The position numbers and the translations under genes are program-made. Below are positions 25,501-36,892 of a stretch of 64,000 nucleotides of DNA, in pieces (the stretch's first letter is position 1; each line of letters opens with the position of its first letter). Source of the DNA: Takakia lepidozioides (Eukaryota > Streptophyta > Takakiopsida > Takakiales > Takakiaceae); the NCBI GenBank assembly GCA_030704615.1, contig CM060733.1:71052001-71116000 (forward strand), read 5' to 3'. The notes under the pieces were generated by a model that saw only the letters and a list, made by a program, of their open reading frames with translations, was not told the origin of the DNA and ran no database searches.

Positions 25501-26020
25501 AAGTCGCGTTCACATAATCTATGGGCTCTCCAAAGATTTGGGTCTTGCTGGGTTTAGGGTGGGAGTGTTATACTCCTGGAACAAGCAACTCTTGGATGCC
25601 ACCAGCAGACTGGCTCGCTTTTGTGCGGTTTCGAGCCAAACCCAGAAGCTTCTTGTTGCTTTGCTTTCAGATATGCAATTTGTGGACAAATTTCTAGTTG
25701 AAAACCGAAGAAGAATCACTGAAAGACAGCAAGGGGTAGTCACTCAGTTAGAACAAGCTGGTATCAAGTTTGCAAAGAGTATGGGTGGCTTGTATTGTTG
25801 GATCAATCTTAGACATCTCCTGACATCCATCAGTCGGGAAGAGGAATTGAAACTGTGGAGATACTTGCTATATAAAGCAGGTTTACACTTGACTCCTGGC
25901 TCTGATTGTTGGTGCGATGAGCCTGGCTGGTTTCGTCTTTGTTTTGCTGGTGTCGATGACGAGACCATGGCCGTTGCCTTGCAGCGCATCCAGCAACTTG
26001 CCTTGGGAGTTACATATTAG
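22524..26020 (+). CDS. ACS10/12-like PLP-dependent aminotransferase
   Basis: Four exons with matching phases (22524-22835, 23141-23269, 23652-23812, 25171-26020) give 483 residues. The N-terminus MRVIVPLKGLLQGPYGIALG plus a hydrophobic stretch closely matches the special N-terminal extension of Arabidopsis ACS10 and ACS12. The fold-type I core follows: GLAENK, QPGDAFLVPAPYYAG, PSNPVG, VADEIYAA, the PLP-lysine segment GLSKDLG, AGFRVG and the substrate-carboxylate arginine in PGWFRLCFAG. ACS10 and ACS12 are reported to be amino-acid aminotransferases without ACC synthase activity, so I do not call this an ethylene enzyme. The YHG-type motif of true ACC synthases is not conserved (GYVNRRGLESLR). 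An upstream exon (22282-22419, ending CAG|GTAGG) could join in phase to 22491 and add an N-terminal extension. Intron 3 holds LINE fragments. Confidence 0.87.
24090..24200 (+). mobile_element. LINE 3'-end fragment in the aminotransferase intron 3
   Basis: After a CTCTCTCTCTCT tract (24090-24103) comes the terminal ~70 bases of the LINE ('cccgctcaaactgggcgcggggtcaatggccacaagg'), nearly identical to the 3' end at 16940-17000. A CT-rich tract (24188-24203) follows. Confidence 0.7.
24205..24765 (+). mobile_element. LINE copy in the aminotransferase intron 3
   Basis: This is a frameshifted C-terminal LINE fragment in sense orientation to the host gene. It starts at the codons for NKVRHKTSLNLCPVC-type sequence just after a CT tract and continues through CPMCGLPGDNIHFLI to the 3' end near 24765. 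Confidence 0.7.
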
Positions 26021-27029
26021 GGTTGTCATGAGGTCGTGGGGTTCATCCGTGACTAGGAGACTACTCGCACTTCTCTCTTTTGTTTTGTGTAATTAAGGGT
26101 TGTGTCAAAAGACATATTGTTCAATCAAAATTTGTGGCTCACTGCCTTTGTGTACAAGTTTGCTATTTCAATGTTGGCATATGTTGTAGTAGTTTTTTAC
26201 CGGATTACTAGAAGACCCAACCAGGTAACATGATCGGACCCCTTTCACTAACAAGCACAGCTGCCTACTTGGGTGGCAGACACCCAATTTGCTACATGGA
26301 TTTTACTTGCATGAGATTATGGTTTCACAATGTGCTGCCAATGAATATAGGAGAGGGAGGGTGGCCCATTTTGCTTACCTCTAGCAGCAGAACAGTGCTT
26401 GTGAAACTATAAGGTTCTGTGTAATTAGGCAAGTGAAAGCTTGCTGGAGTGAGGATGTCAGCTCTCTGCGAACATTAAACCAACGTTTATAGAGGATTAT
26501 CACTAGCACATAGCACAAGGATTAAAACAACATTTATATAATATAACCTTAACCCCTAAAGGCCTACAGCTTTTTCAACCCCGGACTGCAAAATCTGCAC
26601 CCCTGGCCACCTTTTTATTCATTACTAAAACTGTGCTAAGATCTATACAGCTTGACAATTCAATCATGTTCTTAACATGTTCCTAACTATATCCCTTACC
26701 TCCACCTCAAATTTCATGATTTTTTTCAGTAAGAATTGGAATCTTATAACCATTTTGGGTATATTTCCTTTGTAGTGATCCGGAGGGGAGTTCACACTTG
26801 CATTTTCAGCCACCTTTATTATTTTAATAAAGAATTGGTTTTGTTGTTAAAAAATTGGAACGGTACTCCCAATGTTCTCAATCAAGTCCAAAAGGTCCTG
26901 GGAGGAGGGGGAGCTGGAGCGATGTGAGCTCCGTGGTCTGCGGGGAGGCGCTCAAAGGTCTCTTCGTCTCTCCCGATCCATCTCCTTCTGATCCTCCACC
27001 GCTCATCAATTTGTATGTTGACTTCTGCT
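26021..27029. other. intergenic, no gene recognised
   Basis: This is AT-rich sequence after the aminotransferase stop codon. Short open stretches are present but none resembles a known protein. A pyrimidine- and GA-rich patch at 26895-27000 could mark an old element edge. Confidence 0.4.
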
Positions 27030-27761
27030 TTGTCGTGCGCATACATATCGCTACACAACTACATCGTTGTCCAAACCACACAACAAATATGTACACCACA
27101 TCAACCAACAGGAAATAGAGATTGTGAAATCATACCGGTATCTCTGGGTCTGCTTATCCACTCCCTGGGCAAAATTCCAGTTTGCATCAACTGCCCTGGA
27201 CAGATTGACGAAGGGCAAGGCGGCCTCCATCCGCCTTCAGGCCAAATGCAAACAAATACATGATCTACGCCAACCCCTAACCAAAAAGTGGCTATTTGAC
27301 AGCGTTGTCACCGCTGCCGCCACTTATGGTTGAGTTCTGGGCACCTGGTGTCCCAGTCTCTTAGTGGGAAAAAATTCTGGAAACGGTCTGCCACAATGAT
27401 GCACAAAACCAAACCAACATTTCACTCATAAAATAAGAGTCAAGCCTAAGGCACCCCAAGCCATGGGGACTCCACCTTTACTACGACAAACTCATGCACA
27501 CATGCTGCTGCAAGCTCGCCGCCGTGAGGCTCAACTCGAGAGAGTTGAGCCTCACACGACGAGCGTACGGATAACTACGTGCAGGTGTCAAGTTAACCTT
27601 GGCACCTCCTTTTGTCACTTGGCCAGGTCCAAGTGCAAACTTATTAACTAGATATTATTGAGCTAGTTTCACACTAACAGTTAATTTAACTTGTCGTGCG
27701 CATACATATCGCTACACAACTACATCGTTGTCTAAACCACACAACAAATATGTACACCACA
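27030..27761. repeat. pair of 71-base direct repeats
   Basis: 27030-27100 and 27691-27761 are identical except for one C/T difference. They start TTGTCGTGCGCATACATATC and end GTACACCACA. The DNA between them holds a LINE fragment (27104-27340) and most of the LTR-like block. The second copy lies inside the LTR-like block, so the first probably derives from it. Confidence 0.85.
27104..27345 (+). mobile_element. non-LTR retrotransposon fragment
   Basis: The translation contains EIEIVKSYRYLWV, a tract of basic residues, and KKWLFDSVVTAAATYG. This matches the stretch after the reverse transcriptase core of plant-type LINEs ('..FKYLGV...LFDSLV...YG'). A stop codon follows at once. It is a short fragment of a different LINE from the one in the NFXL2 introns. 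Confidence 0.55.
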
Positions 27762-27778
27762 CAACGGTCTGCCACAAT
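27382..27778 (-). repeat. LTR-like block at the 3' side of Ty3 copy A
   Basis: A direct repeat of 16 bases (AACGGTCTGCCACAAT) bounds this block (27382-27397 and 27763-27778). It sits directly after the polypurine-like end of copy A. About 240 bases inside it (27437-27690) are related to 58430-58670, including the shared 'gtgaggctcaactcgaga' and 'agctagtttcacacta' segments. Position and repetition suggest an LTR or LTR remnant of the family. I cannot define both ends with certainty. Confidence 0.5.
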
Positions 27779-28037
27779 CGACCCCTTAGCTGGTGTTTAG
27801 GTCCCTCTAACTCCAGGTGGCTATAAGATGTGATAGTAGCCATAACCTCACTCGATCATCTACCACCGTCCCTATTGTACTCAAACTCGATAGATCAAGA
27901 GGTCGGGTGTTGGAGTAGCCCCATCGTTAATCGCCGTCTTGCAATTTGTGAACTTGAGCCAAAAATCTCGTGTATTGGTCTCATAGTAGCTTGGCTTTGC
28001 GTTTCTTGTTAGCCTTCCATGGTTGTATCCACAGCCA

Positions 28038-28367
28038 TTATCCAATGCAACGTGGACATAACCAATCCCCATCAGGAACCATCTCAAGAGGTGGCGTCAA
28101 GCATCCCATGTGCCAACCTCTTGAGCATTGATCACACACCAGCATGGTGGCTGCCCCTCTGGCAAACCCACACAACATGCACCGCAAACCTGCACATACC
28201 ACTGCCAAGTTTGGGTCAATCCTTCCATCAACATTCGGAAGGTAATATGGCGCGCATTTACGCACATGGTCCTTCCAAGTCATGCCAGCCCGACCCTCCA
28301 AGATCAGGACTTCTAAGGGCAACACTTCTCGAGCCCTCAAGATAATACGTCCTACAGTCATATCCAA
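28038..28367 (-). pseudogene. integrase C-terminus with PHD finger, copy A
   Basis: The open stretch encodes an integrase C-terminal segment and then a C4HC3 PHD finger: CMLCG, then CDQCSRGWHMGCLTPP, then GDWLCPRC. All eight zinc ligands can be assigned. PHD fingers read histone H3 tails, so it may guide integration into particular chromatin, as chromodomains do in chromoviruses. That role is inference. The stop follows soon after the last Cys, so the PHD finger ends the polyprotein. Confidence 0.85.
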
Positions 28368-28477
28368 GGTCGTCGGAGCAGTCTGCTGCAGATAAACATA
28401 GTCACCAGGTGAAATCTCCGAACCCCAGGACGATAGCCCCTACTACGTATGGTAGCATATCTCAATGTATCACGATG

Positions 28478-29422
28478 TTATGCAATGGCAAGGTTCTCGA
28501 AAGCCATGGGCATGATTTTTTTGATCAACTCCGCACGCTGATTACAGGCACATGCCCACATGTCCGGATCGTCAAGGTTGAGGACTGGAGCAACGTCTCT
28601 ACGAATGGCTGCAGGCAAATCCGGCTCTTGGCCAAAAAGAAGGAAATATGGTGAGAAGGAGGCAAGTGATGTTTGTTTGTTGAACCTGTAGCCCATGACT
28701 AACCAAGGTAGCTGAAGCTCACAATCTCCAAGGTGTCTCTTCTGCAAGCCATACTTGCGCAAACCCCTCTTAACCGTCTGCACAACTTTTTCTACCAAGC
28801 CATCGGCCTCAGGATGGTCCAGAGAAGTGGTACGGTGGTCTATCAAGGCTTTGTCACACAATGCCTGAAACTCCCCCAAGAACTCTCTCTCTTGGTCCGT
28901 GAGTACCTCAGTTGGAGCACCGAATCGGCTAAGCACACGATCCAAGAATGCATACGCAGCCCCATCACTAGCCTTGTCAGACAATAGAACCAACTCAATC
29001 CATTTGGAGAAGTGCTCCACCATCACCAACATGTACTTGTTGTGGCGCATGGTCAGAGACAACGACCCTGCAAAGTCAAGACTTCACCTATAGCCCAATC
29101 CCATGATCGGAAGAGGGTGCAATTGTGGTGTAGGGGCATTGAATGAAGCATGCACCATGTCACACACCATGTACCTAGCCACAAATTGTTGCACCTCTGT
29201 GTGCATACCACGCCACCAGTACTGCCCCCGCAGTAAACTGTGAGTGCGTCGCACCCGAAAATGCCCCAACTCCTCATGGGCATGCCGCACTAACTGTGCC
29301 CGCTGTGTTGGGTGAGGAAAAATTCTCACTTGACCATCCTCCCACACTCGGAGCAGGTGCGTCCCTTCCCATTTGAACCTCTTGGCTCGTTGTAGGATCT
29401 GATCTCTCTCTTTGGCAGTCAC
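28478..29422 (-). pseudogene. Ty3-type integrase, copy A
   Basis: Two overlapping open stretches carry the HHCC zinc domain (HEELGHF then MVCD, with one expected Cys changed to Tyr) and the catalytic core with VLTDQEREF and the Glu-bearing HPEADGLVEKV. A frameshift near 29075 separates the zinc domain from the core. Integrase would insert the cDNA into the host chromosome; this copy is broken. Confidence 0.85.
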
Positions 29423-29753
29423 AGTGGCTACTGTGTCTCAAATGCGGAGATAGTCCAACACAGCTGAATCCTCATGTATATCTCTGGCGCCACCGTGCTC
29501 ATCGTTGGCAGCCTCAGGGTCCTCAGACACTCGGTCTACAGTCATCCCTGTTGTAGGTCCAACCTGGCCTTCCACTGCCAAGATACACAGAAATGCAGAT
29601 GCGTGTCATCCCCTCGTCCGTCTCACCATGCCACCGAGCTCCAGTGTCATCCTGCTGGCTTGTGCATGGATTGCGACTCAACCCATCTGCATCCTAATTG
29701 ACTAAACTAGGTCGATGTACCACCTGAAAGTCATATTCTTGGAGTATGAGTGC

Positions 29754-29996
29754 CTACCGTGCAAGCTTCCCCGTAAGTTTGTCTGACTCCATCAACCACT
29801 TCAATGGCTGGTGATCCGTGACAAGGATGAAGAGGTTGTCGTATAGGTAGCACCTGAAGTGTGTCATGGCCCACACTACAACTAAGCACTCTCCCTCGTA
29901 GGAGCTGTGCTTTGCCTCTGCAGCGTTGTTCAAGCGGCTAGCATAAGCCACTACGAACTCTCTTCTCATCATCCACATGTGTGAGCACTGCTCCAA
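29754..29996 (-). pseudogene. RNase H domain, copy A
   Basis: The translation has the Ty3 RNase H hallmarks REFVVAYASR, SSYEGECLVVVWA, HFRCYLY and VTDHQPLKWL, in the expected order and spacing. Flanking frames contain stops. Confidence 0.85.
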
Positions 29997-30198
29997 GCCC
30001 TAGCATGCTCTAATCTGTATGCAGCTGAAAAGGACGCCTCCTGATAGGTCGTCTCAAGATGGGTGCTGAGATCAACCTCGCCTTGAGCTCCTGAAAAGCT
30101 CGTTCCTGCTCATCTTCCCATTGCCACTTCTGGTCCACCTTGGTCAGCTTGGTTAGAGCCTTTGCAATAGCACTAGATCCCTTGACAAACCGTCGATA

Positions 30199-31120
30199 TT
30201 AGTTTGCCAACCCCATAAAAGCCCGAACTCGGCTCACATCTGTGGAGTGTGGAATCTGTGCAATGGCCTCTACCTTAGTCTGATGTACCCCCAATTTTCC
30301 ATGATATATCATGTGACCCAGATATTCAATCTGGTTGTGGAAAAACTTGCACTTCTCCGGATATAACTTCAATCCGTGTGCTCTCAAGCGCTCAAATACC
30401 ACTTGAAGGTGTCTCTCATGCTCCTCCACCGTAGCACTGAAGATGATGATGTCATCTATGCAGCACCGAGCAAACTCCACCCCTGCCAAAATCATGTCCA
30501 TCACCCTCTAAGACTCTGCAGGAGTGTTCTTAAGCCCGAATGGTAAGAGTCGCCACCGGTATAGACAATCCTTGCCGTGCTCATTGATCCCCCAGAATGT
30601 CGTCTTCTGCTTGTCCGCCTCCTTGATCAGCAACTAGTGATATCCGGATCGCAAATCCAAAGTGCTAAAGACCTTAGCATGCCCAATGGTATCAAAGATC
30701 TCTTTCGGTGTTGGCATGACATACCTATCGGAGTTGGCCTGACGATTTACAGGTCAGTAATCCCCGCACATACATCTCTACGTCCAATTGTCATAGACAT
30801 CCTTCTTGGCTGGCATCATTGTGGCCGAAGCATACTCTCCACCAGATAGCTCCACTAAATCAACCTCCTAGAGGTCCTCAGTCCTCATCTGGATCAAGGA
30901 CCTCTCCATGTCACTGTATCTATAGGGTCTCCGAAAGGTTGGCATGTCAGTGGCCAGTTCTCAATACGAATTTCCTGACCTGCTTCCAAGTCCTTCAAAC
31001 TGAAGGCAAAGCAGTTTCTGTAAGCCCTCAAGAACCGCCGTATACGTCGTCTCTCTCCTCCGGTGACAATGGGTCCATCGTCAGGCTCCTAGTTGTCCTC
31101 CGTAACTGAAACCTTAAGTC
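30199..31120 (-). pseudogene. reverse transcriptase, copy A
   Basis: The catalytic motif reads CIDDIIIFS (normally YxDD) and is followed by EEHERHLQVVFERL, CKFFHNQIEYLGH and the typical RVRAFMGLAN. The N-terminal half (30505-31120) is recognisable on the - strand only through several frame changes and stops. Confidence 0.85.
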
Positions 31121-31524
31121 TAGCAGACTCAGAGGTAGGAGACGCGTCTCGTGGTTGCTATGCTGCAACCTCTTGAGCAGTGACCACTACCTGCTCTATC
31201 AGTGACAAGGCCTCATCCTGCCCCATCATTCATTCCTTGAGGACTTCCTCAACCCGAGAAAAATCCCCAACATCATCCATCACCGCCGCCTTGGCTGCCA
31301 ACTCCTGTTGAACCTCGAGCACCTCCCACGTGTGCCATGGATGCCTGCATCTTGTGGTCCTCACCTAGTCGCCCCTACTCGCTGCTTGTACCGTCTCGAT
31401 AGGTAGAAAGACCATCAAGGGAAGTGTACTCCGCACTCTGCGCTGCTCAGCCATAGCCAAGCTGATAATCCAGGTTAAGCAATTGAGATCCATTGCTTGC
31501 CCCAACACCTGACAACGTGATGCC

Positions 31525-32431
31525 TCAGAAAAAAGATGGCACCGTCATGGTACCAGTGATAAAACCCATCGCACGCTCACGCTCGTCGGCATTGGGCTCC
31601 ACTAACTGTTGTAACTGAGCATCCCACAGGAGGCCGGGTCCACTATCCCGGAAAGCATGAGATCCAAGAAAGCTAAACAGTGTAGGTAGTGTTGTTCGTG
31701 GTTGACCCATCATGTTGACCACTACCAAAGGCGAACAGTCATCGTGTCGCACTCATTGAGACTGCCTCCATGTGTCCAAGATGTTATCCACTGTCGGGTG
31801 TGCTGCCGTTGCACCCCATCAAATGCATGCTTTGAGCAGTGCGGGTGGGCATCAAGTTGGTCCACCATAGCCGTGGACGATGAGCCCGTGATCCCACTCC
31901 AGCTGCATCCAACAACACTGCTGATTCAAGCCAAGACCGGACTTGATGCACCCTGGCCATCACCTTGGCCCGAGAATCACCCATCAATGGCACATTCTCC
32001 AAGATATATGCCGGAGAGTTTGTCTGCTGAAACTGTAAATAGCGCAGGACCCTCAGCATCTCCCAAAACAGGCGTGACCTCGAGTCTTGTAATCCATTGT
32101 CATGCCCGGCTGATGAATGCCCTTGGCAGGGCCAACCTGCCACTACCAAATGAATAGGGCCAACCCGCTCCAAATCATGCGCCCCCAGCAAAGAGATGTC
32201 TGCTGACAAGGCTTGCTGGTATCCACGAACTGCAGACGCCGGCAACAAATCAGGGTACTGCTGCACCAATTGAGCAACATGGCGCAGTGAGACACATCGT
32301 GCAGTCTCATCCCTCTCCACATACAGGTAACGCCGAACTCGTACACCTACCTGCAGCACCGCAGCCAATCCAGTGCTGATCCCGCCAAACAAGTCCACAA
32401 GACATATGCCTTCATCCAGGCACTGCCACAC
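31525..32431 (-). pseudogene. C5-cytosine DNA methyltransferase-like domain, copy A
   Basis: An open stretch of 215 codons (32431-31784) has the C5-methyltransferase motifs in canonical order. Motif I is LVDLFGGISTGL (SAM binding). Motif IV is VAGWPCQGHSSAG, with the catalytic Pro-Cys. Motif VI is YILENVPLMGD. Motif VIII is RAHRPRLWW. After a frameshift, 31752-31525 adds a motif IX-like NADERERAMGF. The GI(S/A)TG glycine loop, RLFWEMLRVLR and AHRxRxxW segments recall DNMT3, but PCQ is DNMT1- or bacteria-like. The order is not permuted as in plant DRM. It lies between protease and reverse transcriptase, inside the retroelement. All key residues up to motif VIII are intact. Confidence 0.88.
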
Positions 32432-32556
32432 AATAGGTGCACAGTGTCCAATGGCGATAACTGAGGTGGTCCTGGTGCAATCACCACACTCTCCTCCTCT
32501 CCTGACGGTACAAAGGCCTCTACCCAGGCTTGTTGCACCCGTCTATCAGCAGCCTA

Positions 32557-33476
32557 CTACAAATCCTTGCTCGTGCCCCACAAAGGAGTGTGAGCAACCA
32601 TGGCAGGCAATTCCACCGTACCATGCATATCATACTGCTTTGCTGGAGGTGACATATCACCTGCATGAGCATTGCCTTCTAGCAAATCTCCAGGCCAACT
32701 CACTGCACCTGTGAAGGCTGCTAGTGTTGGCATCTTGCCCCGCTGGGCAGCTGCAACACCCCCAATGAATATCACGGGGAGTTGCACACGCTGGCCATCC
32801 CCTGACTGTCATCCAGGCCTATATGAGGCTGATTCCTCCCAAAAATCCAGGGTGAAGCCCATGGGGTACAATACTGTCCCACCAACCAAGACATCGTAAG
32901 AGACCGCGTTTATCACAATGCCTTGGCTCGCATCATTGAGCCATCTGTAGGGTGATCCAGCTGTAGTCTAATGACCAACTCACGCCGTGTCGTGCCCCAA
33001 GCCTGCTCTGATCCTCCCAGAGATGTCTGTATCTAGAAAAGACAAGACTCCATATCCGCTTCCATGAGGCCCAAACCTGCAATAGCAGCTCTGCCTAGCA
33101 TCAGTGGCTGGAGCTCTCGAGTCCAACAAGACCCGCACTGGCCGGTACCTCCTGCCTGTCGGTCCACTCAAAGAGAAAATACCCTCCTGCTTGTCTAACA
33201 AGACAACTCCAGGTATCACCAGCAGACGCGCTCAGTGGCTGGACTAGCTGGCAGCTCCATCAGTCTGGCAGCTGCAACTTGTCATGGCGCAGCCGTGGCA
33301 GTCTGGACCCTCAAATCTGAGGATCCCTCCGCCACTACACCTTCCACTAACTCCGCAGAAGATGAAGTGACCTCCCTTACACTCTCACAGAGTGTAGCTG
33401 CTAGTCTAAACACTGCAGCTGGTCGTACCCCCGGCGTTGCAATCATGGTCGCCGAGAACAATGGAGCCTGACACAC
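32557..33476 (-). pseudogene. aspartic protease region, copy A
   Basis: The segment QEGIFSLSGPTGRRYRPVRV leads into LLDSRAP, the retroviral-type protease active site (normally DSG or DTG; copy C keeps LLDSGAQ). The downstream protease half lies in another frame (about 32990-32800). A poorly conserved linker (32787-32557) connects to the methyltransferase domain. The active-site Gly is lost, so this copy would not process a polyprotein. Confidence 0.75.
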
Positions 33477-33522
33477 AGATGTGGCCCCGCCCCTAGCAGC
33501 ACACTAGCTGCACTAACCTTGG

Positions 33523-35510
33523 CAGCATCTTGGTTGGTTTAAATCAGCAGTTGAAGGTGTTGGTAGGAAGTTAGTTGGAAGTGTTTGGAGTGCTGGAGTT
33601 AACTGGAAGTCAGCCGGAAGTTTTGGCTGAATGTGAAAGTTAGCAAGGGAGACCTCCTGTGGTAGTTAATTACACTTGTTGGTATGTGCAGGATTTCATG
33701 GTCGGAGCTCAAACCATTCTGGATGTGAAAAGCGACACCACTTGTATTCACCTCCGACCGGACCTAGAATTTCTGGACAAGAGTGTTCATGAGATGGGAG
33801 AAGGGCGAGCTCATTGACCCCAAAGGGAATATCCCCATGAAAGAGCAGCCAGCGCTCAAGAAATCTAGCGTTGCTCTTTAAACAAAGCAGCCCGGCTTTT
33901 TACCATCACGGGTACCCAAGTGGCTGCAGCAAATCGTACATTGCAGCCCCCTTGTTTAATGTTTAACCTAGCAGAGGGTAGGCAAAGTACACTAAGGCCC
34001 AAAAATCAGATGTGTGTCCTACACAAACCATCATAGGCTCGGTTGTTGCAGCAAAACATGGGCCTTCCATTTGCTTGGAAGAAATTGCCCACCATAAATA
34101 GCACCATACTGTTCTTCAAAGATAAAACAAAGAGGTAGGATCAAGAAAAACCATAGAGTAGTTTAGTTTTTCAACATTTTAAGATGAATCCATGGCTAGC
34201 AACCACCTCCATAGTTCTGCAACCCATTTGGCATCTTGCAACACCTAGCATTCAGCATATTAAGTGGAAGCCCTCACCTGTGCCCGTCCCAAAAACAACC
34301 ACAAAGCGTTGTGAGTTAGTGAGGATGCACGAGGTGAATGACAGACTTCCACACTTGCTATCGAGGTCAAATACACATGAAACTAAGTACAGAGAACACC
34401 ATCAATCGCAGGGAATCAACACAAATAGAAAATAGAACATTTTTAACTATTTGGGGGATGGTAGCCATTGCTCCACAAACAAAGACATATCAGCCACTTT
34501 TCAGTGGCACCATCCATCAGCCCCTAAGGAAAAAACCAGAATCAGCATTGATTAATAACAAGGGTATTATTAGGTCTACCCTTCACAAAGCCAGAAAGTG
34601 AGAACATAAGCAGGATTCAGATAACCAAATGGTACTTACAGAATGATCCCTTAAGAATCCAAGGTTGCAACAAAGCTAAGTGGAAGACTTTGTTCTGAAA
34701 ATTTCAAAGGTATGGGTGGGATGGTGGGATATCTTAGTAAAAAAAAGACAAATCAGCCACTTTTCAATGGCACCATCCATCAATACCTTAAGAAAAAAAC
34801 CCGAACCAGCTTCAAATATTATCAAGGGTATACACAAGTAAGTCCTTGATAGAAACCATAGAGAGTAAATACCAGCAGATACTAGCAGATACAATCAAAT
34901 ACCAGCAGGTACCTTTCCAAGGTATGGGTGGGATGGTGGGATCTCATCCACTTCCTGCTCTCATATTTTTGAAAGGGTATACATAGGCATCAAACAGTTT
35001 AGTAAAGTAACTTTCTACATCACTGTGTTGCAGGTTATCATAACCCCTCGTCTGATCTTAAAAGAGTATTTACCTTAAGGCCTAAGTACTTTGATAAAGC
35101 CAGCATGGTATCATACTGGTATTATGCCTCTGAAAGGTCTAAGCATCAGGTGTTGATGCTTATGTATGCAGATTGGTATAAGTACTATGGGCCATGGTAC
35201 AACTATATCATAGCAGATGCATCTGAAGATCAAACACACAGGTGTATAGTACAATTTTACACCTTATCTTATGTGTTGATGAGATTATCAAAAACACATG
35301 AGCTGCACATCAAAAAAAGAAGGAGCCAAGATACCTCAGAATTACACAATCCATATGCCAGTATCAGTTTAAACTGGTATTAAATGAATCCCTGGAAAAT
35401 TGTAGGCATCAGTCATTGATGCATATTTTTCCAAGTTTGCTAAGTACCTTAAACTCAGGCAGCAGTTAATGGTATTGAAAAGACTATACTGAAAGTTTTA
35501 TAAGAGGGCT
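33523..35510. other. spacer between Ty3 copies A and B, with direct repeats
   Basis: This 2 kb spacer separates the two head-to-head copies and has no gene I recognise. It holds an imperfect direct repeat of about 90 bases (near 34486-34575 and 34748-34840; shared core 'cagccacttttca' and 'tggcaccatccatca'). A 20-base repeat (AAGGTATGGGTGGGATGGTG) occurs at about 34708 and 34919. Near 34870-34912, the short unit ACCAGCAGATA recurs. Confidence 0.6.
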
Positions 35511-36110
35511 GAACGCTTGATAAACGTAACCCAAGGGGTTATAGAAGCTCAAGCAGTCCAGTTCTGGTATGGGATCCTGGACAAGGAGCTGAGGAGAAGG
35601 GTGCGGGATGCAACTCTCCTACAAGTGGACCAACCCACCCTAGCAAATGTGTTTTTGCTGGCAGAGCGGATAGAGCTCAATATGGTGGAGGAGCGAGTGG
35701 TTATGGTGGGGTTTGGCAAGGAGACACAACGAAGTGGGGCTCCTAGCCAACAACAACCACTACCCCAACGTGTTCAAGGCAACAAGGGGGCTCAGGTGAA
35801 GCCCAGGGAATGACAGAGAGGATCTCAGATGCAGAGGTCTCTTCCTTCATTCTCAGGCCAACAACAGTCGAGTGTGACTTGTTGGGATGGTGGAGGACCC
35901 CATGTCAAGAAGAATTGCCCGGAGAGAGGCAAAGGGTCGGCACAGGCACAGCCTACACAACTACAGTGTGGGCATTGTGGAAAGTATGGGCATGAGGAGG
36001 CCCATTGTTATGACTTGCATCCTGAGCTACGGCCAGGCCAGTTCCAAGGGAACAATGGTGGCCGATGACGAGGCAATGTAGTCCAGAGGGTGAGGAGGCA
36101 GAGGTCGTGG
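35511..36110 (+). pseudogene. Gag C-terminal half with zinc knuckle, copy B
   Basis: The open stretch INVTQGVIEAQAVQFWYGI and DATLLQVDQPTLANVFLLAERIE matches the retrotransposon Gag capsid pattern. Two CCHC knuckles follow after a frameshift: a damaged one (CWDGGGPHVKKNC) and an intact one (CGHCGKYGHEEAHC, CX2CX4HX4C). Knuckles bind the genomic RNA during packaging. Confidence 0.8.
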
Positions 36111-36892
36111 TGGAGTCGTAACCAAACCAAGGAGCACAGGATCACGGTCAAGGTCATGACCAAGGCATGGTAGATAGGCTTGCCCAGCTAGAGCAACGTC
36201 TTGCTACCATGGCCACTACTCATGTTGCGCCAGCTCCAAGGCCTGAGGTTCAAGCCCCACCTCCACAACCTCTTATGCCTAGGGAAGACCAGATTGGTAT
36301 GGGCTTCATGTGTAGAGCCGCACTTGCAGGACCATGCATGTGGACTCTGCAGCTGCTATCACTCGAGCAGCAACGCGTGCTCCTGAGCCAAGATGAGCGG
36401 AATCCGGATGTGGATTTTGATCCACAAAGAGGGGAAGCAAGTCGGCAGACAAAGCTTCCACAGTCTTTCACATTGGCTAGATAGTGCCAACTATGCCATT
36501 GATAGCACCTGCTCGCCCAAGTGTGTCAGAGGTAGAGCCACGAGTGCCATTGGGAGAGTTGGTATGGCTCGGGAATGCCATGGGTGGTACTGCAAGCAAG
36601 GTGCAGCCAGTACAATTGTCGGGGCGGCTATGGCATTTGCCAGGCTCCATTGTTTTCTGCCACGACAATTGCAATGTTGGGGATGCGGCCAGCTGCAGTG
36701 TTTAGACTAGCAGCTGCACTCTATGAGAGTGGTGATGCATCGACACTATTTGCGGGGATAGCGGATCAGTGGCAGTGCATGGATGCCCTGGATTCAAGGG
36801 TGAAGACAGCCACAGCGCCATGGCAAGTGGCAGCTGCAAGGTTGCAAGAGTTGCCAGCTAGACCAGCCATTGAGCGTAGTATGGTGACTCCT

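Larger units (their letters stand above)
27779..33522 (-). mobile_element. Ty3/gypsy copy A with DNA methyltransferase and PHD finger
   Basis: On the - strand the order is protease (33219-32557), C5-methyltransferase (32431-31525), reverse transcriptase (about 31120-30199), RNase H (29996-29754), integrase (29422-28478) and PHD finger (28367-28038), followed by a purine-rich end and the LTR-like block. This is a Ty3-type order (RT-RH before integrase) with two added domains. The copy is 5'-truncated: similarity to copy C stops at 33522, so the zinc knuckles and Gag are missing. Frameshifts and stops interrupt nearly every domain, so it is not autonomous. It lies head to head with copy B. Confidence 0.9.

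Noticed and set aside
31784-32431. Methyltransferase ORF as a free-standing host gene
   Set aside because: It is flanked in order by protease and reverse transcriptase of a Ty3 element, and copy B carries the same domain at the same place.
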